The position numbers were made by a program, and so were the translations under genes. Below, piece after piece: positions 28,543 to 37,302 of a stretch of 64,000 nt of DNA (position 1 is the stretch's first letter; every line of letters starts with the position of its first letter). The notes beneath the pieces were generated by a model, which searched no databases, was not told the DNA's origin, and was given only the letters and a program-made list of their open reading frames with translations. Source of the stretch: Methanocella_A sp963792125 (GTDB lineage Archaea > Halobacteriota > Methanocellia > Methanocellales > Methanocellaceae); NCBI GenBank assembly GCA_963792125.1, contig CAWBVA010000012.1, positions 124,001-188,000 on the forward strand, written 5' to 3'.

Positions 28543-30243
28543 GTGAGTGCTAACGAGTCCACGAGGCTTTCCGGCGCAAAGGCGCTGATCAAGTCTCTAG
28601 AGCACGAGGGCGTCGATACTATTTTCGGCTACCCTGGTGGCCAGATACTCCCCGTGTATGACGAGCTGTACGACGCAAGCGTCCGTCATATACTGGTGAG
28701 GCACGAACAGGCCGCGGCCCATGCCGCCGACGGCTACGCAAGGGCGACGGGGCGAACAGGCGTATGCCTGGCCACGAGCGGCCCGGGGGCCACCAACTTA
28801 GTAACCGGCATCGCGACGGCCTACATGGACTCGGTCCCTATCGTGGCGATCACCGGACAGGTGCCCACGGCCATGATAGGCAACGACGCCTTCCAGGAGG
28901 CTGACATCACCGGCATTACCATCCCTATCACCAAGCACAACTACCTGATCAAGGACGCCAATGACCTGCCACGCATCGTGAAAGAGGCGTTCTTCATCGC
29001 GTCCACCGGCCGTCCCGGACCGGTGCTGATCGACTTCCCGAAGGATATCCAGAACGCGACCTTTGACTACGCATACCCGGAGAAGGTCCAGCTCGTGAGC
29101 TACAAGCCTACGTTCTCGGGCCACCCGCTGCAGATCAAGAAAGCCTGCGCGCTTATCGAGAAGGCCGAGCGCCCTGTCCTGTACGTCGGCGGCGGCGCTA
29201 TCGCGGCCAACGCGAGCGAAGAGGTCAAAGCGCTCGCCGAGATGATCATGGCGCCGGTGACCACGACGCTGATGGGCAAAGGCGCGTTCCCCGACGACCA
29301 CCCGCTGTCACTCGGCATGCTGGGAATGCACGGGACGCGGTTCGCCAACTACTCGATCGTCGACTGCGACCTGCTGATTGCGATAGGCGCAAGGTTCGAC
29401 GACAGGGTGACGGGCAAGCTGGAGAGCTTTGCCCCTAACGCGAAGGTCATCCATATCGACATCGACCCGGCGGAACTGGGCAAGAACGTCAAGGTCGACG
29501 TGCCCATTGTCGGCGATGCTAAGATCATTCTCAAGAAAATGATAGCCACGCTAAAAGTGAAGATGCCCCTGTCTGCCGATTGGCTGCGCAAGATCGAGGT
29601 CTGGAAGAAGGAGTACCCGCTTGACTACGAGCAGGGCGGCAGCGACCTGAAGCCCCAGTACGTCATCCAGTGCATCAGCCAGCTCGTGAAGGACGGCATC
29701 TTCGTCACAGAGGTCGGCCAGGCCCAGATGTGGTCGGCTCATTACCTCCAGTGCAAAAAGCCCCGCACGTTCCTGTCGTCTGGCGGCCTGGGCACCATGG
29801 GCTACGGGTTCCCCGCGGCCATCGGCGCCAAAGTCGGCTGCCCGGACAAGGACGTCTGGGACATCGCAGGCGACGGCAGCATCCAGATGAACATCCAGGA
29901 GCTGGCGACGGCGATGGAGAACGACATCAAGGTCAACGTGGCCATCATCAATAACATGTACCTGGGCATGGTCCGGCAGTGGCAGGAGCTGTTCTTCAAC
30001 CGGCGCTACTCATATACGAACATGAAGGGCCAGCCCAATTTCGTCAAAGTGGCTGAAGCGTACGGAGCAGTCGGCATAGAGGTCACGAAGAAGTCCGAGG
30101 TTAAGGATGCGATCCGGGCAGCCCAGAAAAGCGATCGCGTGACGTTCATCGACTTCAAGGTCTGCAGGGAAGAGAACGTGTTCCCCATGGTCCCCGCCGG
30201 CGCGAGCATCAGCGAGTTTGTCGAGTACGACAGGAGGCCGTAA
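28543..30243 (+). CDS. ilvB: Acetolactate synthase large (catalytic) subunit
   Basis: ThDP enzyme forming acetolactate or acetohydroxybutyrate for valine, leucine and isoleucine synthesis. The N-terminal Pyr domain has GVDTIFGYPGGQILPVYDEL and the catalytic Glu in VRHEQAAAHAADGYARATGR. The middle domain (190-340) is the FAD-binding-type fold. The C-terminal PP domain has the ThDP/Mg motif GDGSIQMNIQELATAMENDI ending in NN. Length of 566 aa is standard. The start is GTG with a strong GGAGGT seven bases upstream, so the start is well supported. Two bases separate it from ilvN. Confidence 0.97.
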   Translation: MSANESTRLSGAKALIKSLEHEGVDTIFGYPGGQILPVYDELYDASVRHILVRHEQAAAHAADGYARATGRTGVCLATSGPGATNLVTGIATAYMDSVPIVAITGQVPTAMIGNDAFQEADITGITIPITKHNYLIKDANDLPRIVKEAFFIASTGRPGPVLIDFPKDIQNATFDYAYPEKVQLVSYKPTFSGHPLQIKKACALIEKAERPVLYVGGGAIAANASEEVKALAEMIMAPVTTTLMGKGAFPDDHPLSLGMLGMHGTRFANYSIVDCDLLIAIGARFDDRVTGKLESFAPNAKVIHIDIDPAELGKNVKVDVPIVGDAKIILKKMIATLKVKMPLSADWLRKIEVWKKEYPLDYEQGGSDLKPQYVIQCISQLVKDGIFVTEVGQAQMWSAHYLQCKKPRTFLSSGGLGTMGYGFPAAIGAKVGCPDKDVWDIAGDGSIQMNIQELATAMENDIKVNVAIINNMYLGMVRQWQELFFNRRYSYTNMKGQPNFVKVAEAYGAVGIEVTKKSEVKDAIRAAQKSDRVTFIDFKVCREENVFPMVPAGASISEFVEYDRRP

Positions 30244-30244
30244 C

Positions 30245-30766
30245 ATGGCTAACGGTAACGGCATCAGCCAGACGCACACCCTTTCCGTGCTGGTGGCGAA
30301 CAAGCCGGGCGTGCTGACGCACGTCTCGGGCCTGTTCAGCCGCCGGGGTTACAACATCGACTCGCTCACGGTCGGCGTGACCGAGAACCCTGAGATCTCC
30401 CGCATGACCATCGTGGCCCACGGCGACGAGCAGGTGATCGAGCAGGTCACCAAGCAGCTGAACAAGCTGATCGACATCATCAAGGTCGTCGAGGTCACGC
30501 CGAATGAGTCGGTGGACCGGGAACTGGCCCTGTTCAAGGTGGCCGCGAAGGCGCAGAACCGCTCCGAGGTCATCCAGATCGTGGACATCTTCCGCGCTAA
30601 GATCATCGACGTCTCGTCCGAAAGCGTGGTCATCGAGATCACCGGCAGCGGCGACAAGATCAACGCGCTGGAAGAGATGATGCGGCCCTTCGGCATCAAG
30701 GAAATGGTGCGCACCGGCAAGGTGGCGCTGGTCCGGGGCGCAAGGCTCACGCAGCACGAGAAGTGA
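30245..30766 (+). CDS. ilvN: Acetolactate synthase small (regulatory) subunit
   Basis: ACT-domain regulatory subunit that activates IlvB and confers feedback inhibition by branched-chain amino acids. The ACT domain is at residues about 10-85 (HTLSVLVANKPGVLTHVSGL ... RRGYNIDSLTVG), followed by the C-terminal ALS_ss_C domain (SEVIQIVDIFRAKIIDVSSE). Length of 173 aa is typical. The ATG at 30245 lies just after the ilvB stop, and the tail of ilvB serves as leader; a frame start at 30218 inside ilvB is less likely. The gene is intact. Confidence 0.96.
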   Translation: MANGNGISQTHTLSVLVANKPGVLTHVSGLFSRRGYNIDSLTVGVTENPEISRMTIVAHGDEQVIEQVTKQLNKLIDIIKVVEVTPNESVDRELALFKVAAKAQNRSEVIQIVDIFRAKIIDVSSESVVIEITGSGDKINALEEMMRPFGIKEMVRTGKVALVRGARLTQHEK

Positions 30767-30814
30767 GCCGCCCCTTTTTATTTTCTATCTTCTTGACTTT
30801 TAGGGTATACGGTC

Positions 30815-30878
30815 TGCACGCACCACGCTGCGCTTGCGCCAGAAAGCTTCGTGACGCAAGCGCAGCGTGATGCGTGCA
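30815..30878. repeat. 24-bp inverted repeat after ilvN
   Basis: 30815-30838 and 30855-30878 are complementary over 24 bases with one mismatch; the core is CACGCTGCGCTTGCG, and the loop is 16 bases. It sits 49 bases after the ilvN stop and could terminate the ilv transcript. The rest of the gap to 31012 shows no gene. Confidence 0.75.
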
Positions 30879-31012
30879 TATATCTATAACTATCCATTCC
30901 AGTGCTGGCGACCGTTCACGCGCTCGATTGGCTGCCATGGCCGGGAACCAGTGACCCGGCGGATAGTTTATTATCTCACAGGCGCTTAATTCCTTAAGCC
31001 TGAGGATGTCAT

Positions 31013-32188
31013 ATGCCAGTACGCAGGACCGTCTCGCCCGAGATCGACGCAGTGATCAAGAGCCTGAACAGGGCCAGCGACAGCTCGCTGTCCGTCTACG
31101 CATGCAAGAACGTCGACGCCATTCGCCGCAAGCCGGACCATGAGGACATCCGCCCGCCCTTTTTCCACGATGGCGACCGCATCGTGCACTCCCGGGCTTA
31201 CGCGCGGTACATTGATAAGACGCAGGTCTTCTACCTGGTCAAGAACGACCACATCACCCACCGGGTGCTCCATGTCCAGCTCGTCTCCAAGATCGCGCGG
31301 CTGATAGGCCGGGGACTGCTGCTCAACGAGGACCTGATCGAGGCCATAGCGCTGGGACATGACATCGGCCACGTGCCCTACGGCCACGACGGGGAAAAGT
31401 ACCTGTCGGACATCTGCGCCAGCAAAGGGATCGGCGGCTTCCACCACAACATCCAGAGCGTGCGGGCGCTGGATAAGATCGAAGAACTGAACCTTACGCT
31501 GCAGGTGCTGGACGGCATCCTGGCCCATAACGGAGAGGCCCATGATTTCCGTGTCGAGCCACAGACCGACAAGACCTGGGAAATGCTGGATGGCGAGACA
31601 GCGCGATGCCAGCGTCAGCATGACGGCTACTCGGGCATCATGCCCATGACCATGGAAGGCTGCGTCGTCCGCGTCTCCGACACGATCAGCTACGTGGGCC
31701 GGGACATCGAAGACGCGATTACCCTGGGGCTGGTCAGCCGGGAGGATATCCCGCGGGACTGCGCCGAAGTCCTTGGCAGCACTAACCGGGACATCGTTAA
31801 CAACCTCGTGGTCGATGTGATCGAGAACAGCTACAACCAGCCGTACATCGCGCTAAGCCCGGATACGGCTAAGGCGCTGTGCGAGCTCAAAGACTTCAAC
31901 CATGCATGTATCTACTCGAACAAAGAGATCAAGAACCAGTCGGTAAAGATCCAGCGCATGTTCTCGCTGCTCTTCGACTCGTTCCTCGACGATTTTAAGG
32001 CCGGCCGCAAGGAGTCCAGGATATTCACGAACTATATCGCCGGGTTCTCGCCTGAGAAGTGGAAGCGTTATGCGAATGGTATGAGCGAGCCGGAGATCGT
32101 ACGTGACTTCATCTCCGGCATGACCGACGAGTTCTTCAATGATACGTTCCGCGAGCTGTACCTGCCCCAGAAAAAGTCGATGTATTGA
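31013..32188 (+). CDS. HD-domain dNTP triphosphohydrolase-like protein
   Basis: Metal-dependent phosphohydrolase of the dGTPase/HD superfamily, likely cleaving dNTPs or a related nucleotide to nucleoside and triphosphate. The residues seen are IVHSRAYARYIDKTQVFYL (first His), RVLHVQLVSKIARLIGRGL, the HD pair in AIALGHDIGHVPYGHDGE, a further FHHNIQSVRAL, and VVRVSDTISYVGRDIEDAI with the last Asp. Length of 391 aa is shorter than bacterial Dgt (about 505) but normal for the archaeal/firmicute type. ATG at 31013; upstream is an AT-rich stretch. Intact. No functional link to the ilv genes is evident. Confidence 0.85.
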   Translation: MPVRRTVSPEIDAVIKSLNRASDSSLSVYACKNVDAIRRKPDHEDIRPPFFHDGDRIVHSRAYARYIDKTQVFYLVKNDHITHRVLHVQLVSKIARLIGRGLLLNEDLIEAIALGHDIGHVPYGHDGEKYLSDICASKGIGGFHHNIQSVRALDKIEELNLTLQVLDGILAHNGEAHDFRVEPQTDKTWEMLDGETARCQRQHDGYSGIMPMTMEGCVVRVSDTISYVGRDIEDAITLGLVSREDIPRDCAEVLGSTNRDIVNNLVVDVIENSYNQPYIALSPDTAKALCELKDFNHACIYSNKEIKNQSVKIQRMFSLLFDSFLDDFKAGRKESRIFTNYIAGFSPEKWKRYANGMSEPEIVRDFISGMTDEFFNDTFRELYLPQKKSMY

Positions 32189-32194
32189 ATGCAT

Positions 32195-32345
32195 GGCAAG
32201 GCGCCATGGCACAAGACTGTTGATCTAAACAGGTACAGGTTCTTTAATTCTTGGCGCCTTAAAATAAAAAAGAGCTTGGCGCCTTGAAACCTTCGGGTGC
32301 TAAAAGTGGCGCCTTAGCGCCACTTCTTGTACCTTGGCGTCTTAC
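32195..32345. repeat. Clustered CTTGGCGCC repeats
   Basis: Copies of TTGGCGCCTT, or its complement, occur about five times between 32195 and 32345, including the hairpin GTGGCGCC...GGCGCCAC near 32307-32325. It lies between convergent genes and extends to the end of the arginase frame. A bidirectional terminator role is plausible. Confidence 0.6.
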
Positions 32346-33334
32346 AAAATCTTCTTACCGAGCGCCGACGTGATCAGCCCGATGGCCAGCTTGCCGGTGT
32401 TGTTGTACCGGTCTAGAATAGGATTGAGCTCGACTACTTCGAGCGACTTCAGCTTCCCGCACTCGGAGATCATCTCCATGGCAAGGTGAGCCTCGCGATA
32501 GGTAATGCCGCCCTGCACCGGCGTCCCGACGCCCGGCGCTTCCATAGGGTCCATGGAGTCCAGATCGAATGAAACATGCAGCGCATCCGTGCCGTCGCAG
32601 GCGATCTTCATCGCCTTCCTCATGACCTTGAACATGCCCAGCTCATCGATCTCTCTCATGGTGAACACGGTCACCTTCGACTGCCGCAGCACCTCGCGCT
32701 CTAACGGGTCAAGGTCTCTCGCCCCGATCAGTACGCAGTTGGGCTCCAGGACGTGGGTCCGGCCCATCTGGCCGACGAGGCTCTTCGTGCCCCGGCCGAC
32801 GGAAGTGGCGAAGCTCATACCGTGGATGTTGCCCGAAATCGTCGTATCCTCGGTGTTGAAGTCGCCATGGGCGTCGATCCAGATCATGCCGATCTTCTGG
32901 TAGTGCTGGCTTAGCGCCGCCGTGGTGCCCATGGCGATGCTATGGTCGCCGCCGATGATCAGCGGGAAACAGCCGTCCCCGATAGCCTGGCTCACGAAGT
33001 CCCGGACCTTGCGGCAGGCACACAGCACGTCCTCGTAGTGCTTGAGCTTCGGGTTGTCGGGCGGGGCCATGGACCACCGGGGTACATAAATGTTCCCGGA
33101 GTCTTCCACTTCGACGCCCAGCTCCTCGATGCGCTGCACCAGGCCGTCGTTGCGGAGCGCGTCGGGGCCCATGTCGATCCCGCGCCGGTCGGCGCCTAAG
33201 TCGAGAGGGACACCTACGATGCGCACTTTGCTGATAGGCAGGTGGCCGTTGCCGCGGGTCGCAGATCGAGAAGACATAGATCGAGACTTGTTGTGTTTCT
33301 GCACTAATATAGCCTTTCGCATTTCCGTCCTCAA
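32342..33334 (-). CDS. Arginase / ureohydrolase family protein
   Basis: Binuclear Mn ureohydrolase, most like arginase (arginine to ornithine and urea). Residues ISKVRIVGVPLDLGADRRGI and DMGPDALR form the typical N terminus; metal ligands lie in LIIGGDHSIAMGT, MIWIDAHGDFN and LHVSFDLDSMDP. VGTPVQGGITYREAH completes the active site. The core starts near residue 35, so the true start may be the internal ATG at 33277; I keep the longest frame. Agmatinase is the main alternative, but RRGIDMGP and SKVRIVGVP favour arginase. Single gene, convergent with the HD protein. Confidence 0.85.
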   Translation of the reverse strand: MRTEMRKAILVQKHNKSRSMSSRSATRGNGHLPISKVRIVGVPLDLGADRRGIDMGPDALRNDGLVQRIEELGVEVEDSGNIYVPRWSMAPPDNPKLKHYEDVLCACRKVRDFVSQAIGDGCFPLIIGGDHSIAMGTTAALSQHYQKIGMIWIDAHGDFNTEDTTISGNIHGMSFATSVGRGTKSLVGQMGRTHVLEPNCVLIGARDLDPLEREVLRQSKVTVFTMREIDELGMFKVMRKAMKIACDGTDALHVSFDLDSMDPMEAPGVGTPVQGGITYREAHLAMEMISECGKLKSLEVVELNPILDRYNNTGKLAIGLITSALGKKIL

Positions 33335-33335
33335 G

Positions 33336-33400
33336 GCGCTAAGGGTCCAAGGGAAGACGCCAAGGCGCCTTCTCTTGGCACCCTTGGCGGCTTGATCTAT
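33336..33400. repeat. AAGGCGCTAAGG / CCTTGGCG palindromic repeat
   Basis: The stretch between the regulator stop and the arginase start carries AAGGCGC...GACGCCAAGGCGCCTT...TTGGCACCCTTGGCGG, a set of overlapping palindromes of the same CTTGGCGCC type as at 32195. No gene is present. Confidence 0.5.
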
Positions 33401-34026
33401 ACAGGATGGAGGTAGTTCTCCAGCACTTTCTTCTCGGCCTTGCGGAGGTGCTCGACGGCGGTGGACGGCGAAACGCCAAGCTTCGCCGCCAGGTCTTCGG
33501 CGGAGGCGCGGCGGGGCGTGTCGAAGTACCCCAGCTCCACGGCGGCAGCCAGCGCGGATGCCTGCCGGTCGGTCAGATCGCTGTCCGGGCGCTGCGAGTC
33601 TGAGCCCCGGATGTAGGCGATCTCCGCATATGCCTCCAGGCTGGCGATGGCCTGCTGCAGGTCTTCCCTTGAGGGGGCCATGAGGTGCCAGTTCTCTACG
33701 CCGTCCCTGATAATCGTAGGGCCGACGAACACGCAGTTGGTCTTCAGGATGTGCTCGAGGATGGAGCTCTGCTCGGCCCAGGTGACGACGTCCGCCCGGC
33801 CGGCGCCTGTGGACAGAATGGAAAATTTCTTGATCTCCGGCAGCCGGGACAGGTATGATTCCAGTTTTCCGATGGCTGGCGTGACAATGGTCTGGTAGCC
33901 GTAGAGTTGCTGGTTAGGCAGTACGTAGGTATACCGCACCAGGATGGTGGCGCGCAGCCCTTTCGACAGCTTGTAATGCCAGCAGTCCTTGTGCTTGAGG
34001 CCTATGGTCACGGCGAGGGTCGACAT
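33397..34026 (-). CDS. HTH_10 (bacterio-opsin activator-like) transcriptional regulator
   Basis: Archaeal DNA-binding regulator. The N-terminal about 140 residues form an alpha/beta sensor-like domain of the kind found in bacterio-opsin activator homologues. The C-terminal HTH_10 domain reads LTDRQASALAAAVELGYFDT, then ASAEDLAAKLGVSPSTAVEH. The frame is open to 34059, but the ATG at 34026 has CAGGAT upstream and begins at the first strand (MSTLAVTIGL). It is divergent from ilvC with about 70 bases between, so control of ilvC is a reasonable hypothesis. Confidence 0.85.
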   Translation of the reverse strand: MSTLAVTIGLKHKDCWHYKLSKGLRATILVRYTYVLPNQQLYGYQTIVTPAIGKLESYLSRLPEIKKFSILSTGAGRADVVTWAEQSSILEHILKTNCVFVGPTIIRDGVENWHLMAPSREDLQQAIASLEAYAEIAYIRGSDSQRPDSDLTDRQASALAAAVELGYFDTPRRASAEDLAAKLGVSPSTAVEHLRKAEKKVLENYLHPV

Positions 34027-34097
34027 AAATATCCTGTACCGCATATGTTCGGTATACAAATTAAAGTTACCGGACCACGATTAGGTAATGTGATCTT

Positions 34098-35096
34098 ATG
34101 GTAACCATTTACTATGATAAGGATGCTGACTTGAAGTACCTCAAGGGCAAGAAAATCGCGATCATCGGCTACGGCAGCCAGGGCATGGCCCAGTCGCATA
34201 ACCTGAAGGATTCCGGGCTTGACGTCGTGGTGGGCCTCCGCAAGGGCGGGGAGTCCTGGAACCTGGCGAAGAAGGAAGGCATGACCGTCGCCACCATAGA
34301 GGAGGCAGCGGAGAAGGCCGATGTCATCCAGATGCTCATCCCCGACGAGCTGCAGGGCAAGGTCTATCACGAGCAGATCGAGCGCTACATGAAGAAGGGC
34401 AAGGTCCTGATGTTCTCCCACGGCTTCAACATACGCTACGGCATGATCAAGCCCGGCAAGGACATCGACGTGATCATGATCGCCCCCAAGAGCCCGGGCC
34501 ACCTCGTCAGGAGGATGTACCAGGAAGGCGTGGGCGTCCCGTCACTGATCGCGATCGAGCAGGACGCATCGGGCAAGGCAAGGCAGATCGGCCTGGCCTA
34601 CGCCATGGGCATCGGCTCGACGAAGGCCGGCGTGATCGAGACGACCTTCACCGAAGAGACCGAGACCGACCTGTTCGGCGAGCAGGTAGACCTCTGCGGC
34701 GGCGTCACCGAGATGGTCAAGGCGTCGTTCGAGACCCTCGTCGAGGCGGGCTACCAGCCGGAGATCGCCTACTTCGAGACCCTCCACGAGCTCAAGCTGA
34801 TCGTCGACCTCATGTACGAGGGCGGCATGACTAACATGTGGGACAGCGTGTCCGACACTGCCCAGTACGGCGGCCTCACCCGCGGCAAGCGCATCATCAA
34901 CGACGAGAGCCGTATGAACATGTGGGAGACACTGCAGGAGATCCAGGACGGCCGCTTTGCCAAGGAGTGGGTGCTGGAGAACATGGCCGGACGGCCGGTG
35001 TTCAACTCGCTCACGAAGCAGGACGCCGAACACCAGATCGAGACGGTCGGCAAAGAACTGCGCTCGATGATGCCGTGGCTAAAGAGGAAGAAGTAA
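34098..35096 (+). CDS. ilvC: Ketol-acid reductoisomerase
   Basis: NADPH- and Mg-dependent isomerisation and reduction of acetolactate or acetohydroxybutyrate, the step after IlvBN. The Rossmann domain (1-180) carries KIAIIGYGSQGMAQSHNLKD; then DVIQMLIPDELQGKVY and VIMIAPKSPGHLVRRMYQEG. The knotted helical C-terminal domain holds ETTFTEETETDLFGEQVDLC, whose Asp/Glu bind Mg. Length of 332 aa is the class I form. Intact. It is separated from ilvBN by three unrelated genes, and its promoter faces an HTH_10 regulator. There is no strong Shine-Dalgarno, so the transcript may be near-leaderless. Confidence 0.97.
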   Translation: MVTIYYDKDADLKYLKGKKIAIIGYGSQGMAQSHNLKDSGLDVVVGLRKGGESWNLAKKEGMTVATIEEAAEKADVIQMLIPDELQGKVYHEQIERYMKKGKVLMFSHGFNIRYGMIKPGKDIDVIMIAPKSPGHLVRRMYQEGVGVPSLIAIEQDASGKARQIGLAYAMGIGSTKAGVIETTFTEETETDLFGEQVDLCGGVTEMVKASFETLVEAGYQPEIAYFETLHELKLIVDLMYEGGMTNMWDSVSDTAQYGGLTRGKRIINDESRMNMWETLQEIQDGRFAKEWVLENMAGRPVFNSLTKQDAEHQIETVGKELRSMMPWLKRKK

Positions 35097-35435
35097 GTAG
35101 TAAGTCCAGGGAAGGCACAATGGACAAAAAATACGTCTGTTGTGCCCCATTTTTCTATAGAGTTTCGACAATGCGCCTCCTGTCAGGCCCGCCAAGGGCG
35201 CCAGGTAGCGAGGGGCGCCAAGGCTAATAATGTCTTTCCAGCAGTAAGAAAAATGTTATGTGAATGATTATCCGGGATATGCCGATACGAGCAGCAATGA
35301 AAGTGTATAATAATATACTTGAACTAATTCAGTGTGCCCTCCCGGCCATTTTACGCCTATTACATTGATCAGCTTTTTCAAATCCTGCTCCGATTATCTG
35401 TTGAATCAATATAAAATACGATAAGGGGTGGATTC
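35097..35435. other. Non-coding gap upstream of the YGQ-rich gene
   Basis: No credible gene. A GC-rich GCCAAGGGCGCC...GGGGCGCCAAGGC palindrome lies near 35190-35223. The AT-rich stretch near 35300-35320 (GTGTATAATAATATAC) could be a TATA region for the gene at 35436. Confidence 0.5.
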
Positions 35436-36174
35436 ATGATAAAGAGGATAATTTGTGCAGCTTTGATAGCCTCGATGCTCCTGCTTTGCTTCGCGCAGGC
35501 CGCCGGGGCGCAGACGGCTGGCGGCTTCGGACAGCAGCAGGCTGGCTACGGGCAGCAGCAGTACCAGCAGCCTCAGTACGGGCAGCAGCAGTACGGGCAA
35601 CAGCCAGGATATGGCCAGCAGCCCGGATACGGTCAGGCACCGGCAGTACAGCCGGGACAGCTAAACATACCGCCCGCGCCGCCCAAGCCGGTGCCCGACA
35701 GCCAGTACGGCAACACGAACAGGGCCGCCCTCATCGGAGAGCAGTTCTCGAAGTCGTCGGATGGTAACGCTGACGTTTACGTGAGCGAGAACGGCAACGG
35801 CACTGTAGCACTGAACGTGTACCTGAAGAAGAATGTCGACCCGTACGCGCTGGCGCCCACGATGGCCAATCTCACCTATATGGTGGATGGCATTTACGGG
35901 ATGACGGACCGGGCCGGAAACGACATCCTGCTGACGGTCTACGACACGGCCGGCAATGTGATCACGACCGCGAAGTTCTCCGATTCCCGGAACGCGTTCG
36001 ACTATTATAACGTGCCGGAGTCCGCGCGCCAGGTGACGCAGCCATCCTACGGCCAGCCGTCCTAGGCAGCAGCCTGCTTACGGCCAGCAGCCAGCCTACG
36101 GACAGCAGCCGGCATATGGCGGCGGTACCGGCATGCAGCGGCCATATGCAGGCAGCGGGCAGCAACGGTTTTAA
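35436..36174 (+). CDS. Secreted Tyr-Gly-Gln-rich low-complexity protein (frameshift near end)
   Basis: Not a family I recognise. A signal peptide (IICAALIASMLLLCFAQAAG) is followed by a low-complexity segment at residues about 30-70 built from YGQQQ/YGQQPG units, like prion-like or adhesive repeats. Next come a Pro-rich spacer and a globular domain at about 85-200 (NRAALIGEQFSKSSDGNADV, LNVYLKKNVDPYALAPTM, TDRAGNDILLTVYDTAGNVI). The first frame ends in TAG at 36063-36065, but a two-base deletion (TACGGG to TAGG) explains this: the next frame resumes CAGCAGCC repeats (QQPAYGQQPAYG) and ends GSGQQRF at 36174. The repeat block thus reappears at the C terminus. It lies upstream of the archaellins. 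Confidence 0.7.
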
Positions 36175-36175
36175 C

Positions 36176-36200
36176 GCGGGTTAATGAACCTGCATTTTTT
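36176..36200 (+). terminator. Hairpin plus T-run
   Basis: GCGGGTT, loop AATG, AACCTGC (one G-U pair), then ATTTTTTC, directly after the YGQ-rich gene stop. Confidence 0.7.
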
Positions 36201-36522
36201 CTTTAATGCGGCCTGGCAGAATTTGCTGCGGTACGTGCTTCCGGGAGACCAATTTTTGCCTCGCGGCGCTATGCTTTTTGAAAATACTAAATACATTATT
36301 GCAGGCCAATATTCGACAACTGTAACTCCTTGTTGAATAGCAAATATATAATCGGCCGTATTATCACTTCCTGCCGGGCACCCGCGATAGATCGGCAGAT
36401 GAAGAGTATATACACAGGTGCAAGCCTTTTTATTAAAAAGAAAAAGAATAAAAATCGCCAATTATTCGAAAAATGAAATAAAGTCAATTTAGCCGCTTTT
36501 TCGTAATTCAAAACCATATTTT
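36201..36522. other. AT-rich gap before first archaellin promoter
   Basis: I see no gene in this stretch; frames on the minus strand are short and Phe/Lys-rich, as expected from AT-rich DNA. Part of the long leader of the archaellin locus. Confidence 0.5.
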
Positions 36523-36666
36523 CTAAAATGAAATTAATAGCGAGTAATTTCCAATTAATTAGAAAAAATATATATTAAATCTGGTTCTTGTAGGTACTAA
36601 GGGCAGCCAGAAGAATCAGTTAAAAGCTAATAGTTCTGGCCACAGGAAAATAGTGAGGTATTAACA
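36523..36666 (+). promoter_or_regulatory. Duplicated archaellin promoter and leader, copy 1
   Basis: From 36523 (CTAAAATGAAATTAATAG) about 103 bases are identical to 39613 onward. A TATA-like element (AAATATATATTAAAT) lies at 36566-36580. The leader then carries AGAAGAATCAGTTAAAAGC and, after divergence, a GAGGT Shine-Dalgarno at 36655-36659, seven bases before the ATG. Identity of non-coding DNA this long indicates recent duplication or gene conversion. Confidence 0.8.
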
Positions 36667-37239
36667 ATGAAAAGCAATGGAAGAAATTTAAGAAAGAACG
36701 ATGCGGCTTTCACTGGTCTTGAGGCTGCGATTGTGCTCATCGCTTTCGTGGTAGTTGCAGCGGTCTTCTCATATGTAATGCTCGGCGCAGGTTTCTTCAC
36801 CTCGCAGAAGAGCAAGGAAGTTGTACACACAGGCGTCGACCAGGCGACCTCGTCCATCGAGCTCTCCGGTGACATCGTCGGCGTCGGCGACACGACCGCA
36901 AAGAAGCTTACAGGTGTTAACATCACTCTGTCACTGACCGCGGGCAACAACCCGGTCGACATCGAGAAACTGATCGTATCCGCCAGGACATCGAGCGCAT
37001 ACAGTGCGTCCGTGTTCAACGGCAGTGTTACCACAAATTACGAGTGGGTCCAGAAGGTCAATGAGAACAACCTGCTTGAGAAGTTCGAGAAGGTCCAGCT
37101 GAACATCGTGCTGCCGAGCAATCTCCAGGTTAGTCCCAACGAGAAGATCAGCTTCGAGATTAAGCCCGCGACCGGCGCTATCCTGCCGCTCTCGGTCACC
37201 ACCCCGCCAGCAATCGACGCGGTAATGGTCCTCGTATAA
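36667..37239 (+). CDS. arlB1: Archaellin, copy 1
   Basis: Major structural subunit of the archaellum filament (FlaB/ArlB). The class III signal peptide (MKSNGRNLRKND) precedes the hydrophobic assembly helix AAFTGLEAAIVLIAFVVVAA; the ArlK/FlaK prepilin-type peptidase should cut just before this helix. The C-terminal beta domain carries two sequons, N-I-T and N-G-S, which are candidate AglB sites. Length of 190 aa is standard. Shine-Dalgarno GAGGT; ends at a strong terminator. It differs from copy 2 at a handful of residues, mainly at the N terminus and in the surface loop near residues 117-125. Confidence 0.95.
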   Translation: MKSNGRNLRKNDAAFTGLEAAIVLIAFVVVAAVFSYVMLGAGFFTSQKSKEVVHTGVDQATSSIELSGDIVGVGDTTAKKLTGVNITLSLTAGNNPVDIEKLIVSARTSSAYSASVFNGSVTTNYEWVQKVNENNLLEKFEKVQLNIVLPSNLQVSPNEKISFEIKPATGAILPLSVTTPPAIDAVMVLV

Positions 37240-37268
37240 ATCTATTCGTATAAACAGTCAATAACAAG

Positions 37269-37302
37269 GGTGGTGCCCACCGCACCACCTGAATATTTTT
37301 TT
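37269..37302 (+). terminator. Hairpin terminator after archaellin 1
   Basis: A perfect 8-bp stem GGTGGTGC / GCACCACC with a five-base loop at 37269-37289, followed by TGAATATTTTTTT. A matching structure follows archaellin 2. Confidence 0.85.
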
